NCBI RefSeq assembly: GCF_002160765.1
Contig: NZ_NFLF01000006.1
Span: 124,001 to 188,000 of the forward strand
Length of the DNA stretch: 64,000 nucleotides
Reading direction: 5' to 3'
DNA from: Lachnoclostridium sp. An138
GTDB taxonomy: Bacteria > Bacillota > Clostridia > Lachnospirales > Lachnospiraceae
Shown: one piece after another, positions 51,275 to 60,739 of the stretch
Position numbering within the stretch: position 1 is the stretch's first letter
Layout of the letters: each line of letters begins with the position of its first letter
Made by a program: the position numbers and the translations under genes
Notes under the pieces: model-generated
What the model saw: only the letters and a program-made list of their open reading frames with translations
The model's database searches: none
What the model was told of the DNA's origin: nothing

Positions 51275-52450
51275 TTACAGTTCCTTCTCAAGTCTTGCAT
51301 CCATCTCCGGAGACAGCGGCTCATATCCGGTTTCTGTAATAACATAGCCGGTTTCCACGCGCACGCCGTTGAATTTCGGATGTCCAAAAATACTGATATC
51401 GATGGAAACGATGGAACCAGGCTGCAGCACATCGGTTCCGTTCGGTCCGAAGAAGGGTCTCTCTGCCTCCATCAGTCCAAGGCCGTGTACGAACGGGCAC
51501 ACGATATACTGTGTCCAGCCATGTTTCTCGTAGATCTTTGCGCCAATCGGGTCCAGGGTCTTTCCGCACTCACCGGGCTTTAAGGCATCACGCGTCTTGC
51601 GGAACACTTCACGAATCACATTGACACAGTCTTTCTGCTCCTGCGTATATTCTCCGGATACCGGAAGCGTATCTCCCATAACTCCTGCGTAGCCGTTATA
51701 TCTGGGAGCAATTCCTACCAGCACCATATCTCCTGCTTTCATCGGAGTGTTGGAAGCTACCGGAGCCACCGCGTTGCTCATAATTCCGGAGCCTACCATG
51801 GTCTGGAACGCAAAGCCGTTGGCGTTCTTGGAACGGCATACATACTCACCAGCTGCTGCCACTTCAATCTCTGTAGCGCCCGGTTTTACTTTCTTTTCCA
51901 TAGCCAGCAGCGCCTCATAGGTCATGCCAAAAGCTGTACGGATGTTCTCCACCTCCCAGGGGCTCTTGAAATAGCGAAGGTAGTCATATTCATCTGTAAT
52001 ATCTACAAACTCCGCTCCCTTAAAGCCTTCCTGTAGAAGCGTATAAATGGAATGCGGGAAGTAGAAAGAACCTACGATACCGATTCTCTTAATATGTATG
52101 CCTCTCTCCTGAAGAAGCTTGTTTAAATCATCAAAGGTAAGAATCGTAGCATTCGGATACTCTTCCTCCGGAACCATGAAAGGCTGGAAACAATAGGTCT
52201 CCGTAATAGCGCTCGCATATTTTGCAAAGGGAGCCGACTCCGGTCCGCCCAGAAGGATGGAATCCGCGTCATTGGCAAAGACCATTACCGCTTCCTTCTC
52301 AAACTGCGGGCACCATCCTGTCAGATACCAGCCATCTGCCACGTTCAGCTCATCGTAATAAATGATTGCACAGTCCAGGTTCTTTTCCCGGAGAATCTCT
52401 TTTACTTTCTGTGTTCTGCGTTTTGTTTCTTCAAGATTGTAGTAAGCCAT
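51275..52450 (-). CDS. M24-fold hydrolase (creatinase/prolidase-like) lacking the metal ligands
   Basis: A 391-residue pita-bread-fold protein with an N-terminal creatinase domain (1-155) and the M24 catalytic domain. Aligned to aminopeptidase P, the two metal-binding Asp become G246 and V257 (in LVGIAPRYNGYAGVMGD), the first Glu becomes D351 (SIDISIF), while H322 (VHGLGLME) and E366 (GVRVE) remain. Loss of the metal site is known from creatinase and ectoine hydrolase, which act without metal. So it more likely opens an N-substituted or cyclic amidine/amide than cleaves X-Pro peptides. It lies between the DapA-family and dehydrogenase genes. Confidence 0.8.
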   Translation of the reverse strand: MAYYNLEETKRRTQKVKEILREKNLDCAIIYYDELNVADGWYLTGWCPQFEKEAVMVFANDADSILLGGPESAPFAKYASAITETYCFQPFMVPEEEYPNATILTFDDLNKLLQERGIHIKRIGIVGSFYFPHSIYTLLQEGFKGAEFVDITDEYDYLRYFKSPWEVENIRTAFGMTYEALLAMEKKVKPGATEIEVAAAGEYVCRSKNANGFAFQTMVGSGIMSNAVAPVASNTPMKAGDMVLVGIAPRYNGYAGVMGDTLPVSGEYTQEQKDCVNVIREVFRKTRDALKPGECGKTLDPIGAKIYEKHGWTQYIVCPFVHGLGLMEAERPFFGPNGTDVLQPGSIVSIDISIFGHPKFNGVRVETGYVITETGYEPLSPEMDARLEKEL

Positions 52451-52483
52451 TTTGTTTTCCTCCTGAAATCCTGTTATTTTTCA

Positions 52484-53644
52484 TTAAAATCTGTACAGAT
52501 CAAATCTGTCCATTTTCACATCGGTTTCCTCGCCCAGAATCATCTGCATAATCAGCTTTCCTGACAGCGGTCCGTAAGCGATTCCGCTGCCGCAGTGTCC
52601 GGAGCAGACGTAAAAGCCGGGAACCTTTGTCTTTGAGATAATCGGTTCATGATCCGGCGACCAGGGACGTAAGCCTGCATAGGTTCGGATAATGTTCACA
52701 TTTGCAATCATCGGATAAAACCGGATTGCGCGCTTTGCCATGGCCCGGGTCACTTCAAAATTTGTCCTGGTATCTGTGGCCGGATACTTGCTGAAGCCGA
52801 TCAGCGCATTATTCGCTCCCGTAGGTTCTGTCAGGAACCCGATTCCGTATTTCTGACGGATAGCATCATCTCCGTCCAGCTTCATATCATTTCTTAAAAA
52901 GTTGTACCCGATTTCACAAACGTAGCGGTTGGAAACCTTCACGTCAGATTCTGCTACCAGAATATCTCCCTTCATCATTGTGACAGGAATATCCACGCCC
53001 ACCATCTTTCCGATGGCCGGAGACCAGACGCCTGCTGCATCCACGACATGTTTCGTAACAATGTCTCCCTTGTCTGTAAGCACCTTTCCTACAGAACCAT
53101 CCGGATTCAGTTCTATGCCTATTACCCTGGTAAATCTCCAGATCTCACCTCCCAGACTCTCTACTTTGTCCCCCAGGGCAAAGCCAAACAGAATCGGACT
53201 TAAGGAGCCGCCTTCGGTAAACTCAATCGCTCCATAGATATCCGGCGCCAGATTCGGCTCCGCTTCGTGAAGCTCTTTCCTGTCTACCATGCGGCATTTT
53301 ACTCCGTCCGCCTGTTTTTCGGCGCACTGTTTCTTTGCCTGTTCGTACTGCTCTTCATTCTCTGCCAGGGTAAACATTCCGTTTTCAATCCAGTCCACAT
53401 CCGCATCCAGTTCATGCTTGACCAGATTTTCCACCTCGCTCACCGCCAGCTTCATAGTCTGAGTAATTTCTCCGGGAGCAGTATCACAGATATAATTGTT
53501 GCCGTCACACCTTGCGGAAGTACCTGCCACCAGATCGCCTGACTCTACAAGGACAACCTTCAGTCCGCGCTTTGCCAGCCAGTACGCATTGGAAAGTCCC
53601 ACAATTCCTCCGCCGATTACGACAGCATCTGCACTCTTGCTCAT
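52484..53644 (-). CDS. DAO-family FAD amino-acid dehydrogenase, catalytic subunit
   Basis: A 386-residue flavoprotein of the D-amino acid oxidase/glycine oxidase family (HcnC, LhpB-type, archaeal proline dehydrogenase beta). FAD site VVIGGGIVGLSNAYWLAKRG at the N-terminus, the SARCDGNN segment, VVDAAGVWSPAIGKM, and the C-terminal TYAGLRPWSPDHEPIISKT plus GHCGSGIAYGPLSGKL. Such enzymes oxidise secondary or D-amino acids (D-hydroxyproline, proline, sarcosine). Here it is grouped with Fe-S, FAD/NAD and 2Fe-2S subunits, so electrons go to a relay and not to oxygen. The substrate is inferred from context. Confidence 0.85.
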   Translation of the reverse strand: MSKSADAVVIGGGIVGLSNAYWLAKRGLKVVLVESGDLVAGTSARCDGNNYICDTAPGEITQTMKLAVSEVENLVKHELDADVDWIENGMFTLAENEEQYEQAKKQCAEKQADGVKCRMVDRKELHEAEPNLAPDIYGAIEFTEGGSLSPILFGFALGDKVESLGGEIWRFTRVIGIELNPDGSVGKVLTDKGDIVTKHVVDAAGVWSPAIGKMVGVDIPVTMMKGDILVAESDVKVSNRYVCEIGYNFLRNDMKLDGDDAIRQKYGIGFLTEPTGANNALIGFSKYPATDTRTNFEVTRAMAKRAIRFYPMIANVNIIRTYAGLRPWSPDHEPIISKTKVPGFYVCSGHCGSGIAYGPLSGKLIMQMILGEETDVKMDRFDLYRF

Positions 53645-53661
53645 ATTCTCCTCCTTTAGGT

Positions 53662-54468
53662 CTATTCCTTATATACGCCAAACGCTACGGGCTTAATCGG
53701 CATACGGACAGTGTCCGGCTTAATTTCATCTGGCTTAAGACCCGTCTCGCTTCCCAGAATCCTGGAAACAAGCTTGACGCAGGTTCTGCCCTGGCAGAGT
53801 CCCATTCCGGCTCTTGTACGTTTCTTGATTCCTTCCACTGTCCTGGCCCCTTCCGCAATTGCCTTTTTAATCTCTCCCACTGTCACCTCTTCGCAGCGGC
53901 ATACAATCAAATCATCCGGCACAGCACTCCAGTCGTCAATCTCCAAAAGCCTGGCCTCTCTGTCCTCCTCGGGGAGATTCAGGCGGCGGATGCTCCTCAC
54001 ATCATCACCCAGCTCTTTCGGCACTTCAATAGTCACAACCGGAGTACAGTCATTGGCTGCCGCATTATTGACTCTGATCACCTTCGCGTCACAGACGTAC
54101 TGTCCGGCTCTGTCCACAGCCTTCACCGTATCACCCTTTTCCGGAAGGGGCAGATACTCAAATGGGAAGCTTACTCTCGCCATTTCTTTGGATTTGTCTA
54201 CCACAAAGATTGCAAGCCCCGGACATTTTGTGATACATACACCGCAGCCGATACACTTGCTCTCATCCAGTATCGGAAGATTAGTAATTGGATCACCCAC
54301 TGTAATTGCGCCGTACTTGCAGGCTGTCTCGCAGGGATTACAGGGAATGTTCTGGCAGCATTCAATCACTGCCACCGGTCCCTTTTCCAGTCTCTCCTCC
54401 GAAGGATATCTTCCCGCTTCCTTCAGTTCAGCGGAATTTAAAAAACCTGTCTTTGTAATATCACTCAT
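53662..54468 (-). CDS. Fe-S subunit with 4Fe-4S ferredoxin and BFD-like domains
   Basis: A 268-residue protein. Residues 38-82 hold two ferredoxin motifs (CCQNIPCNPCETAC; CIGCGVCITKCP). The middle section is beta-rich, and the C-terminal part (about 188-235) is a BFD-like [2Fe-2S] domain: DLIVCRCEEVTVGEIKKAI and GMGLCQGRTC. In Pseudomonas hydroxyproline dehydrogenase and hydrogen cyanide synthase the BFD part is fused to the FAD/NAD subunit; here it is a separate subunit, as in dye-linked proline dehydrogenases. It overlaps the next gene by 8 bases. Confidence 0.85.
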   Translation of the reverse strand: MSDITKTGFLNSAELKEAGRYPSEERLEKGPVAVIECCQNIPCNPCETACKYGAITVGDPITNLPILDESKCIGCGVCITKCPGLAIFVVDKSKEMARVSFPFEYLPLPEKGDTVKAVDRAGQYVCDAKVIRVNNAAANDCTPVVTIEVPKELGDDVRSIRRLNLPEEDREARLLEIDDWSAVPDDLIVCRCEEVTVGEIKKAIAEGARTVEGIKKRTRAGMGLCQGRTCVKLVSRILGSETGLKPDEIKPDTVRMPIKPVAFGVYKE

Positions 54469-55582
54469 GCTTTTTTCCCTCCGCTACGATTCTGTCTTTC
54501 GCATTCTGCCTTCTCTCCCCAAAAGGTCCAAGGCGCAGCGCTTTCAGACGCTCTGAGATCTCCTGCTTCTTTGCAGACGCTTCTTCATCACTTAAGTAGC
54601 CCAGCTCATGAGCCATAGCCACGCCTGCCATTCTTCCTTCATCCATGGCCGTGCTGGCTTCCTCGACGCCAGCCGTATCCCCGGCTACAAATATTCCTTT
54701 TACATTCGTCTCCATATTGTCATCATGAATCGGCATCCAGCCTCCGAGCTCCGGAATATATCCGTTCTTTACACCCAGAAGCGTGCTGACTTTGATCTGC
54801 GGACGGAGTCCTGTCGCAATACAGATGGTATCGCAGTCTATCCGTTTTTCCGTTCCCGGAATCGGCTGAAAATGTTCATCTAGCTGCACAATCACAGCGG
54901 AACTTACTTCTTCTCCGCCCTCATCCGTGTCCGCATGAAGGACTGTATGAGAAAGATAAACCGGAACGCCGGCTCTGCGGATTTTCCCCGCGTGGACGCA
55001 GTATCCGCCAATCCTGGGCGCGGCTTCCACGATTCCAACCACGTCCGCCCCTGCCTGCATCAACTGATAGCTGACAATCAGTCCTACATTTCCAGAGCCT
55101 ACCATCAAAATCTTTTTTCCGGGAAGCACTCTGCGCACATTCACCATAGTCTGCGCGGCCCCGGCACCCATGACGCCGGGAAGCGTCCAGCCGTCAAAAT
55201 TCACTGCGTTTTCCGCTCCGCCGCAGGCTACCAGAATCTTATCTGCTTCCACAACAACGGTTTCCGAGGTTCCATCCTCATTTTTCCTGACCAGAGCTAC
55301 CTGCTTGTCTCCGACTGTACCAATGGCAGTTGTATTCAGCCAGAGCTCTACGCCCACTTCCTTTGTCTGCTCCAGCATCTGCTTCCCGATATTGATTCCT
55401 CTCGTTCCGGCCTTGTGCTTTGCCGAACCGAAAAATTTATGAATCTGCTTGAAAAGCTGTCCACCCGGAGCATCATTTTCATCTACAAGGAGAACCTGAG
55501 CGCCTGTCTGCGCCGCTTCGATGGAAGCCGCCAGCCCTGCCGGTCCCGCGCCGATGATTAAAATTTCTCTTTTTTCCATCAC
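54461..55582 (-). CDS. FAD/NAD(P)-binding oxidoreductase subunit (HcnB/OoxA-like)
   Basis: A 373-residue pyridine-nucleotide-disulfide oxidoreductase-like subunit. FAD motif ILIIGAGPAGLAASIEA at the N-terminus, the ENDAPGGQLFKQ turn, second dinucleotide fold MVGSGNVGLIVSYQLMQAGA (about 157-176), ATGLRPQ and the GIFVAGDTAGVEEASTAM FAD signature. It lacks the redox-active CxxC of thioredoxin reductases. It overlaps the 2Fe-2S gene by 4 bases and the BFD subunit gene by 8, so the four dehydrogenase genes are one translational block. Confidence 0.87.
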   Translation of the reverse strand: MMEKREILIIGAGPAGLAASIEAAQTGAQVLLVDENDAPGGQLFKQIHKFFGSAKHKAGTRGINIGKQMLEQTKEVGVELWLNTTAIGTVGDKQVALVRKNEDGTSETVVVEADKILVACGGAENAVNFDGWTLPGVMGAGAAQTMVNVRRVLPGKKILMVGSGNVGLIVSYQLMQAGADVVGIVEAAPRIGGYCVHAGKIRRAGVPVYLSHTVLHADTDEGGEEVSSAVIVQLDEHFQPIPGTEKRIDCDTICIATGLRPQIKVSTLLGVKNGYIPELGGWMPIHDDNMETNVKGIFVAGDTAGVEEASTAMDEGRMAGVAMAHELGYLSDEEASAKKQEISERLKALRLGPFGERRQNAKDRIVAEGKKHE

Positions 55583-55887
55583 TTCTGCTCCTCCGTCCGG
55601 TTCTGCGTTTCAATAATCATGCCGTCCTCCACAGGAGTAATACAGGTGCGCACATTTCTCTGCCCGTTTACGACCATGACACAGTCCGTACACTGGCCGA
55701 TCCCGCAGAAAATTCCTCTCGCCGCATGATTTTTACGGGTATATCTGTTTACTCGAATTCCTTTTTCCAGGAGCGCCGCCGCGATCATCTGTCCCTTTTC
55801 CACCTTGATCGGAACACCGTCAAGAATCACCGTTACCTCTTCCGCTTCCGGCGCATCTCCCAAAATCGGATGTTTTTTTATGCTCAT
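55579..55887 (-). CDS. 2Fe-2S ferredoxin-like subunit (HcnA/SoxA-like)
   Basis: A 102-residue plant-type [2Fe-2S] domain with C61, C66, C69 and C82 (FCGIGQCTDCVMVVNGQ...RTCIT). This matches the small subunit of hydrogen cyanide synthase-like and D-hydroxyproline dehydrogenase complexes. The ATG at 55887 has CAGGAGG upstream; the longer frame from 55974 runs through an intergenic hairpin and is not used. Confidence 0.88.
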   Translation of the reverse strand: MSIKKHPILGDAPEAEEVTVILDGVPIKVEKGQMIAAALLEKGIRVNRYTRKNHAARGIFCGIGQCTDCVMVVNGQRNVRTCITPVEDGMIIETQNRTEEQK

Positions 55888-55909
55888 GATTGCCTCCTGG
55901 TTATTCAAT

Positions 55910-55952
55910 GCCGCAGACCCGATGCAGACTTTTTCTGCTCCAGGTCTGCGGC
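55910..55952 (-). other. Stem-loop between substrate-binding protein and dehydrogenase genes
   Basis: A perfect 10-base stem GCCGCAGACC/GGTCTGCGGC. No T run follows on the minus strand, so it is better read as an mRNA-stabilising or processing element allowing high expression of the upstream binding protein. Confidence 0.55.
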
Positions 55953-56008
55953 TGTCATCGCTTATAAAAAACAATCTGCTGATTTAGCTGGGGACTTTTC
56001 CTATTTTA

Positions 56009-57235
56009 TTATGAACCTGCGTTCAGCTCATCCAGCGATTTGCTTGTAATACACTGGAATTCGCCGTTTGTAACCTGAAGAATATAGGTTCTTGCAAGCT
56101 GATCATCACAAGTTCCGTCAAATCTGAAGTCCATTGTAGTGCCTTCATAATTTGTGTTTTCCATCATCCACTGTGCCAGATTATCTCTCGTCGCTCCATT
56201 CTGGTATGCATCAGCAATGGCATACATAGAATCATAAGGTCTGGACACACAGTCATTCGGCTGGGTTCCATATTCTTCTTCATACTTTGCAATGAAGTTC
56301 TGAATATCTGCATCCTGATCTGTGGAATCAAAACCACAAACTGTATACACACCCTCTACATCTTCTCCACCAAGCTCAATAAAGGCCGGATTATTATTAG
56401 AGATTCCTGCAAAAACAGGAGAAAATCCTTTTTCATGGCTCTGCATAGCCAGCAGCGCAGCCGGACTGTATTCGCATGCGAGGAAAATGCAATCTACCCC
56501 TGCTGCATTGAATTTATCAATCTGTGCAGAATAATCCTTATCCGTTTCAGGATTAAAGGTCTCCGTCTGAATATTCGTAAATCCGTATTTATCCTGTAAA
56601 TACTCAACCATCAGATTACATGCCGATAGATCGTTTGCATCATTAGCATAAAAAATAGCTGGATTTTTAACATCCTCCGCTTCCATAACAGCATCAATCA
56701 ATATTTTTGCAGAATCACCATTGCAGAGACACATTCTAAGGAAATTGTCCCAGCCATAATCAGACAACTCATCCATGGAAAGAACTGTACCAATAACGCT
56801 CAGTCCTGCATCAATGTAGGTATCCTGTGCCGCAACCAGACATCCGGAATTGATATGTGCAATTACGAACTCAATCGTCGGATCGGCTGCAATCTTTTCC
56901 GCAATTGTTACCGCCTGATTCGGAGATGCCTGATCGTCATAGGTAACCATCTCGAACATTTTCCCGTTCACGCCGCCTGCCGCATTGATTTCATCAATTG
57001 CCATCTGACAGCCATTTACCACATACATTCCCTGCTCTGCGTTATCGCCGGTTAATGGAACTGCCACTGCAAAGCGTATTGTATCGCCGTCTGTACTCCC
57101 TGTCGAAGTGTCTCCTGAAGAAGTTTCAGAAGTGCTGTCGGCAGAAGTGGTTTCTCCAGACCCTGAGCCGCCACATGCAGTTAATGAAAGTGTCAACGCT
57201 AATGCACAAATGATACTTAACAATCTTTTTTTCAT
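56009..57235 (-). CDS. LivJ-type ABC substrate-binding lipoprotein
   Basis: A 408-residue periplasmic-binding-fold (type I) lipoprotein. Signal IICALALTLSLTACGGSGSG with lipobox LTAC (Cys about 21), a Ser/Thr-rich linker to about 50, then IRFAVAVPLTGDNAEQGMYV and the DDQASPNQAVTIAEKIAADP segment typical of branched-chain amino-acid-type receptors. It captures the substrate for LivHMGF. Its place directly before the dehydrogenase genes suggests the ligand is the amino acid or amide oxidised by the island. Confidence 0.92.
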   Translation of the reverse strand: MKKRLLSIICALALTLSLTACGGSGSGETTSADSTSETSSGDTSTGSTDGDTIRFAVAVPLTGDNAEQGMYVVNGCQMAIDEINAAGGVNGKMFEMVTYDDQASPNQAVTIAEKIAADPTIEFVIAHINSGCLVAAQDTYIDAGLSVIGTVLSMDELSDYGWDNFLRMCLCNGDSAKILIDAVMEAEDVKNPAIFYANDANDLSACNLMVEYLQDKYGFTNIQTETFNPETDKDYSAQIDKFNAAGVDCIFLACEYSPAALLAMQSHEKGFSPVFAGISNNNPAFIELGGEDVEGVYTVCGFDSTDQDADIQNFIAKYEEEYGTQPNDCVSRPYDSMYAIADAYQNGATRDNLAQWMMENTNYEGTTMDFRFDGTCDDQLARTYILQVTNGEFQCITSKSLDELNAGS

Positions 57236-57269
57236 AGATAATTCCTCCTATTTTTAGAACACTGCTTAT

Positions 57270-57980
57270 TTATTGTCCCCCGCCAAAATAAGCTTTTTGA
57301 AGTGTTTCATTCTGATACAGTTTCTCTGCGCTGTCATGCATCGTAATATATCCCACATCCAGCACATATCCGTAATCCGCAATTTTCAGTGCCTGCTTCG
57401 CATTTTGTTCGATCAGAAGTATTGTTATGCCTTCCTGCCTGATCCGATTTATTGTATTGAATATCTCCTTTACAATTTTAGGCGCAAGTCCCATGGAAGG
57501 CTCATCAAGCATTAAAAACTTGGGCCGTCCCATCAGTGCGCGGCATATGGCAAGCATCTGCTGCTCTCCACCTGAAAGAAGCCCTGCTTTCTGATTCTTT
57601 CTTTCACCCAAAATAGGAAACATTTCATAATACTTTTCGACATCTGCCTGAATCTCGTTGTCTCTTCTGTTATAAGCACCCATTTTTAAATTTTCATACA
57701 CCGTCTGCTGCGGAAAAATCCGTCTGCCCTCCGGACATAACGTAATGCCTTTTTTATAAATCTGATGCATAGGCATACCAGCTATATTTTCCCCATTAAA
57801 AATGATTTCACCTTTTGCTGGTTTCATAATACCGGACAGAGTTTTTACCAAAGTTGATTTTCCGGCCCCATTTGCACCCAGAAGACAGGTAAGCTTCCCT
57901 TCTTCGACGCTTAAGGAGATCCCATTTAATGCCGAAATCTGTCCGTATTTAACAACAAGATCCTTTATTTCAAGCAACAT
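57270..57980 (-). CDS. livF: Branched-chain-type ABC ATPase, LivF
   Basis: A 236-residue ATPase: Walker A GANGAGKSTLVK, signature LLSGGEQQMLAICRAL, Walker B FLMLDEPSMGLAP. The MLLEIKDLVVKYGQISALNG start and length are those of LivF. It forms the ATPase pair with LivG, whose gene ends 3 bases upstream. Confidence 0.95.
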   Translation of the reverse strand: MLLEIKDLVVKYGQISALNGISLSVEEGKLTCLLGANGAGKSTLVKTLSGIMKPAKGEIIFNGENIAGMPMHQIYKKGITLCPEGRRIFPQQTVYENLKMGAYNRRDNEIQADVEKYYEMFPILGERKNQKAGLLSGGEQQMLAICRALMGRPKFLMLDEPSMGLAPKIVKEIFNTINRIRQEGITILLIEQNAKQALKIADYGYVLDVGYITMHDSAEKLYQNETLQKAYFGGGQ

Positions 57981-57983
57981 GTA

Positions 57984-58751
57984 TTATTCCTCCTCTGCAC
58001 CGATATACGCTTCTATAACCTGAGGATTATTGGCTACCTTCTCAGGCGTATCAAAAGCAATCAGTTTTCCAAAATTCAATACCGCAATATGGTCACACAA
58101 GCCCAGCATAAATTTGATATTATGTTCAATTACAACAATCGCCGGACCGGTTTTACGGATCTCGTCTATCAGATACATTAAATCATCTGTTTCCTGCGGA
58201 TTCATTCCCGCTGTTGGTTCATCCAGAAGAAGCATCCTGGGCTCGCTTGCCAATGCGCGGGCAATCTCAACTTTTCTTTGTGTACCATACGGTAAACTTC
58301 CAGCAATTTCATTTGCTGTATCTTTAATCTCCAGCATTTCCAGGATCTCATATGCTTTTTCGACTGCCCTCTTTTCTTCCGCTCTCTGCGATGCGGTTTT
58401 CAAAAAAATCTGAAAAAAATTCGAATTCAAGTTTTTGTGCATTCCTACCAAAACATTATCCAGCACCGTCATTTGACTGAATACTCTTATATTCTGAAAT
58501 GTTCTGGCCATACCTTCTTTGCAGTGTTCTGTCGTATTCAAATTCGTGACATCTTTGCCAAAAAAATAAACAGAGCCGCCAGTTGGTTTTGTGAAACCTG
58601 TAATAGCATTAAAAAATGTCGTTTTTCCGGCTCCATTCGGACCCAGGAGGCCAAATATTTCATCATCAGAAACATTCAGACTGACATCGTCAAGCGCTTT
58701 CAAGCCTTCAAAGCTGACCGACAGGTGTTCAATCTTCAACATCTCACTCAT
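57984..58751 (-). CDS. livG: Branched-chain-type ABC ATPase, LivG
   Basis: A 255-residue ATPase: Walker A GPNGAGKTTFFN, the LivG insert GMARTFQNIRVFSQMTVLDN, a family-typical degenerate signature LPYGTQRKVEIARAL, and Walker B MLLLDEPTAGMNP. It overlaps livM by 4 bases. Confidence 0.95.
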   Translation of the reverse strand: MSEMLKIEHLSVSFEGLKALDDVSLNVSDDEIFGLLGPNGAGKTTFFNAITGFTKPTGGSVYFFGKDVTNLNTTEHCKEGMARTFQNIRVFSQMTVLDNVLVGMHKNLNSNFFQIFLKTASQRAEEKRAVEKAYEILEMLEIKDTANEIAGSLPYGTQRKVEIARALASEPRMLLLDEPTAGMNPQETDDLMYLIDEIRKTGPAIVVIEHNIKFMLGLCDHIAVLNFGKLIAFDTPEKVANNPQVIEAYIGAEEE

Positions 58752-59761
58752 TTTGCAGCTCTCCTTTCCTCCTCGGGTTTTCCTTCATGCTTTAAAATCT
58801 GCTTTGCCTTCTTCACAAGTATGTCTTTAAGACCATTTTTACCAAGCAATCCATTTGGACAAAACAACATCAGAACCACCATCATAATACCCATAATAAG
58901 CAGCCTGTACTCATATGCTGTTCGCGACAATTCAGGAACAACAACCAGTATCACCGCACCAAGGATAGAGCCTGGCAAACTTCCAAGTCCGCCCAAAATA
59001 GCCATCTGACAAAGAATAAGCCCTTCATCAATAGTAAAATTATAAGGCGATGCATACCCTGTATAACTCACCATTGCCGCTCCTCCAAGACCAGTGAAGA
59101 AAGATGCTATTCCAAAACAAAATGCCTTATATTTCGGAATGTTGATAGCTGAAAATGCCGCCGCAATTTCATCATCGCGAATAGCCATTAGTGCGCGCCC
59201 TTTATATGAATTAATCAGCCTGTTGATCAGCAGATAACACACCACCAGCAGTATCAATGAAAAATAAAAGAACTTGCCATGGCTGTTAAGCTCAAATCCA
59301 AAAAAGCTCGGCTCCGGAACACCGGTAATGCCCATGGCTCCATTTGTAATGGAAGTACAGTTAACAAGAAACAATCTTACAATTTCAACAATTCCAATGG
59401 TAAGCAATGTAAGGTAATCGAAGGATGTCCTTCTTAAAAAACAGCCTACCAGCCAACCAAGCAAAGCTGTAAACAGAGCAGCTGCAATAAAGCCTACAAA
59501 CCATGGTATATTGGTCACATGCGTCATCAAAAGCGCAAAACTGTACGTACCAATACCTACAAATGCGGAACGTCCAAAATCAAGAAGTCCGCAGAAACCT
59601 AAAATAAGGTTTACAGACAAAGCAATCACTGCATACAACATCACATTATTTAAAACCTTCAAGATATATGTATTAGTAATAAAAATCGGCACACAGGCCA
59701 TTAGCACCAAAAATATAATCAACGCCGCCATCTTAGGTTTCATTTGGCTTATTTTTTTCAT
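58748..59761 (-). CDS. livM: Branched-chain-type ABC permease, LivM
   Basis: A 337-residue permease with about nine hydrophobic segments. MYAVIALSVNLILGFCGLLDFGRSAFVGIGTYSFALL near the start and GRALMAIRDDEIAAAFSAIN are the LivM marks; the C-terminus RLLIMGIMMVVLMLFCPNGLLG is also typical. It pairs with LivH, 12 bases upstream. Confidence 0.95.
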   Translation of the reverse strand: MKKISQMKPKMAALIIFLVLMACVPIFITNTYILKVLNNVMLYAVIALSVNLILGFCGLLDFGRSAFVGIGTYSFALLMTHVTNIPWFVGFIAAALFTALLGWLVGCFLRRTSFDYLTLLTIGIVEIVRLFLVNCTSITNGAMGITGVPEPSFFGFELNSHGKFFYFSLILLVVCYLLINRLINSYKGRALMAIRDDEIAAAFSAINIPKYKAFCFGIASFFTGLGGAAMVSYTGYASPYNFTIDEGLILCQMAILGGLGSLPGSILGAVILVVVPELSRTAYEYRLLIMGIMMVVLMLFCPNGLLGKNGLKDILVKKAKQILKHEGKPEEERRAAK

Positions 59762-59773
59762 CTTCTGACCTCC

Positions 59774-60655
59774 TCAGACTTTTTCGGCAACTTCCTGCGG
59801 GAATAATCCATGAGGACGTACCATTATGAAAATAATAAATACCAGCCAGACAATTACATCTTTATAGGTGGTAGAAACGTATGCGCCAACAAATGTTTCG
59901 ATAATACCCAGACATAATGCTCCAACAATTGCTCCCTTCAAGCTTCCAATTCCACCCCAGATTGTTGCCATCCACGCTTTCATGGTTCCATATGCGAATC
60001 CGATTCCCATATAAATAAAACCATAATAGCTGCAGAACAAAATTCCGCCAATTACTCCAAGAGCTGCTCCCAGACCATAAATAATAGCAATAATTCGATC
60101 CGTTTTAATACCCATTAATGAGGATGTAGTAATGTCCTGCGAAATACTCACAATTGCCTGTCCCCATTTTGTCTTTTTCAACGCCATAGTCATAAGAACC
60201 ATAATGAGAACTGCAATTAATAAAATCCAAATTTGCAATGTTCCTACATAAGCATTTCCAACCTGTATGGTTTTGCTCGGGATAATCTGCAAATCAAAAG
60301 CATATGTCTGCGGTCCCCATATAAGCTGTACGATGTTTCTCATAATATAGGCAATGCCGACTGCTGAAATCGTAGGGGCAATTCTGTTTGATCCGCGTTT
60401 TCGCAAAGGCCTATATGCAAATCTTTCTACTATAAGGTTCACAACCGCACCGGCACAGACACCTATTATAATTGCAAGGATCGGATTGACTCCGGAAACA
60501 AACAATGTAAACGTTATAAAACATCCCACTGTATAAACATCGCCATGGGCGAAATTCAGCTGTCCCAGAATACCGTATACCAGGTTATACCCCATCGAAA
60601 TCAATGCATATACGCTTCCAACGCTCAATGCATCTACGGCAACTTGCAATAACAC
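59774..60655 (-). CDS. livH: Branched-chain-type ABC permease, LivH
   Basis: A 293-residue permease with eight or so helices: VDALSVGSVYALISMGYNLVYGILGQLNFAHGD and GTMKAWMATIWGGIGSLKGA fit LivH. The frame opens at a TTG (60688), but the start is the GTG at 60655, with a perfect AAGGAGG eight bases upstream and a family-like N-terminus (LLQVAVDAL). It is the first gene of the liv-dehydrogenase operon driven by the promoter at 60740-60768. Confidence 0.94.
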   Translation of the reverse strand: MLLQVAVDALSVGSVYALISMGYNLVYGILGQLNFAHGDVYTVGCFITFTLFVSGVNPILAIIIGVCAGAVVNLIVERFAYRPLRKRGSNRIAPTISAVGIAYIMRNIVQLIWGPQTYAFDLQIIPSKTIQVGNAYVGTLQIWILLIAVLIMVLMTMALKKTKWGQAIVSISQDITTSSLMGIKTDRIIAIIYGLGAALGVIGGILFCSYYGFIYMGIGFAYGTMKAWMATIWGGIGSLKGAIVGALCLGIIETFVGAYVSTTYKDVIVWLVFIIFIMVRPHGLFPQEVAEKV

Positions 60656-60707
60656 TTCTTCGTCCTCCTTCTCCGTTTCCATTTTCAATCTTCCAGTTCA
60701 AAATTGT

Positions 60708-60719
60708 GCAAACGTTTGC
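60708..60719. promoter_or_regulatory. LacI-type operator of the liv operon
   Basis: A perfect palindrome GCAAACGTTTGC lies about 14-25 bases downstream of the predicted liv start site. It has the central CG typical of LacI/GalR-family operators and nearly equals the palindrome at 60938-60949. Confidence 0.7.
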
Positions 60720-60739
60720 TCATTTTGTTTACGAATTTG

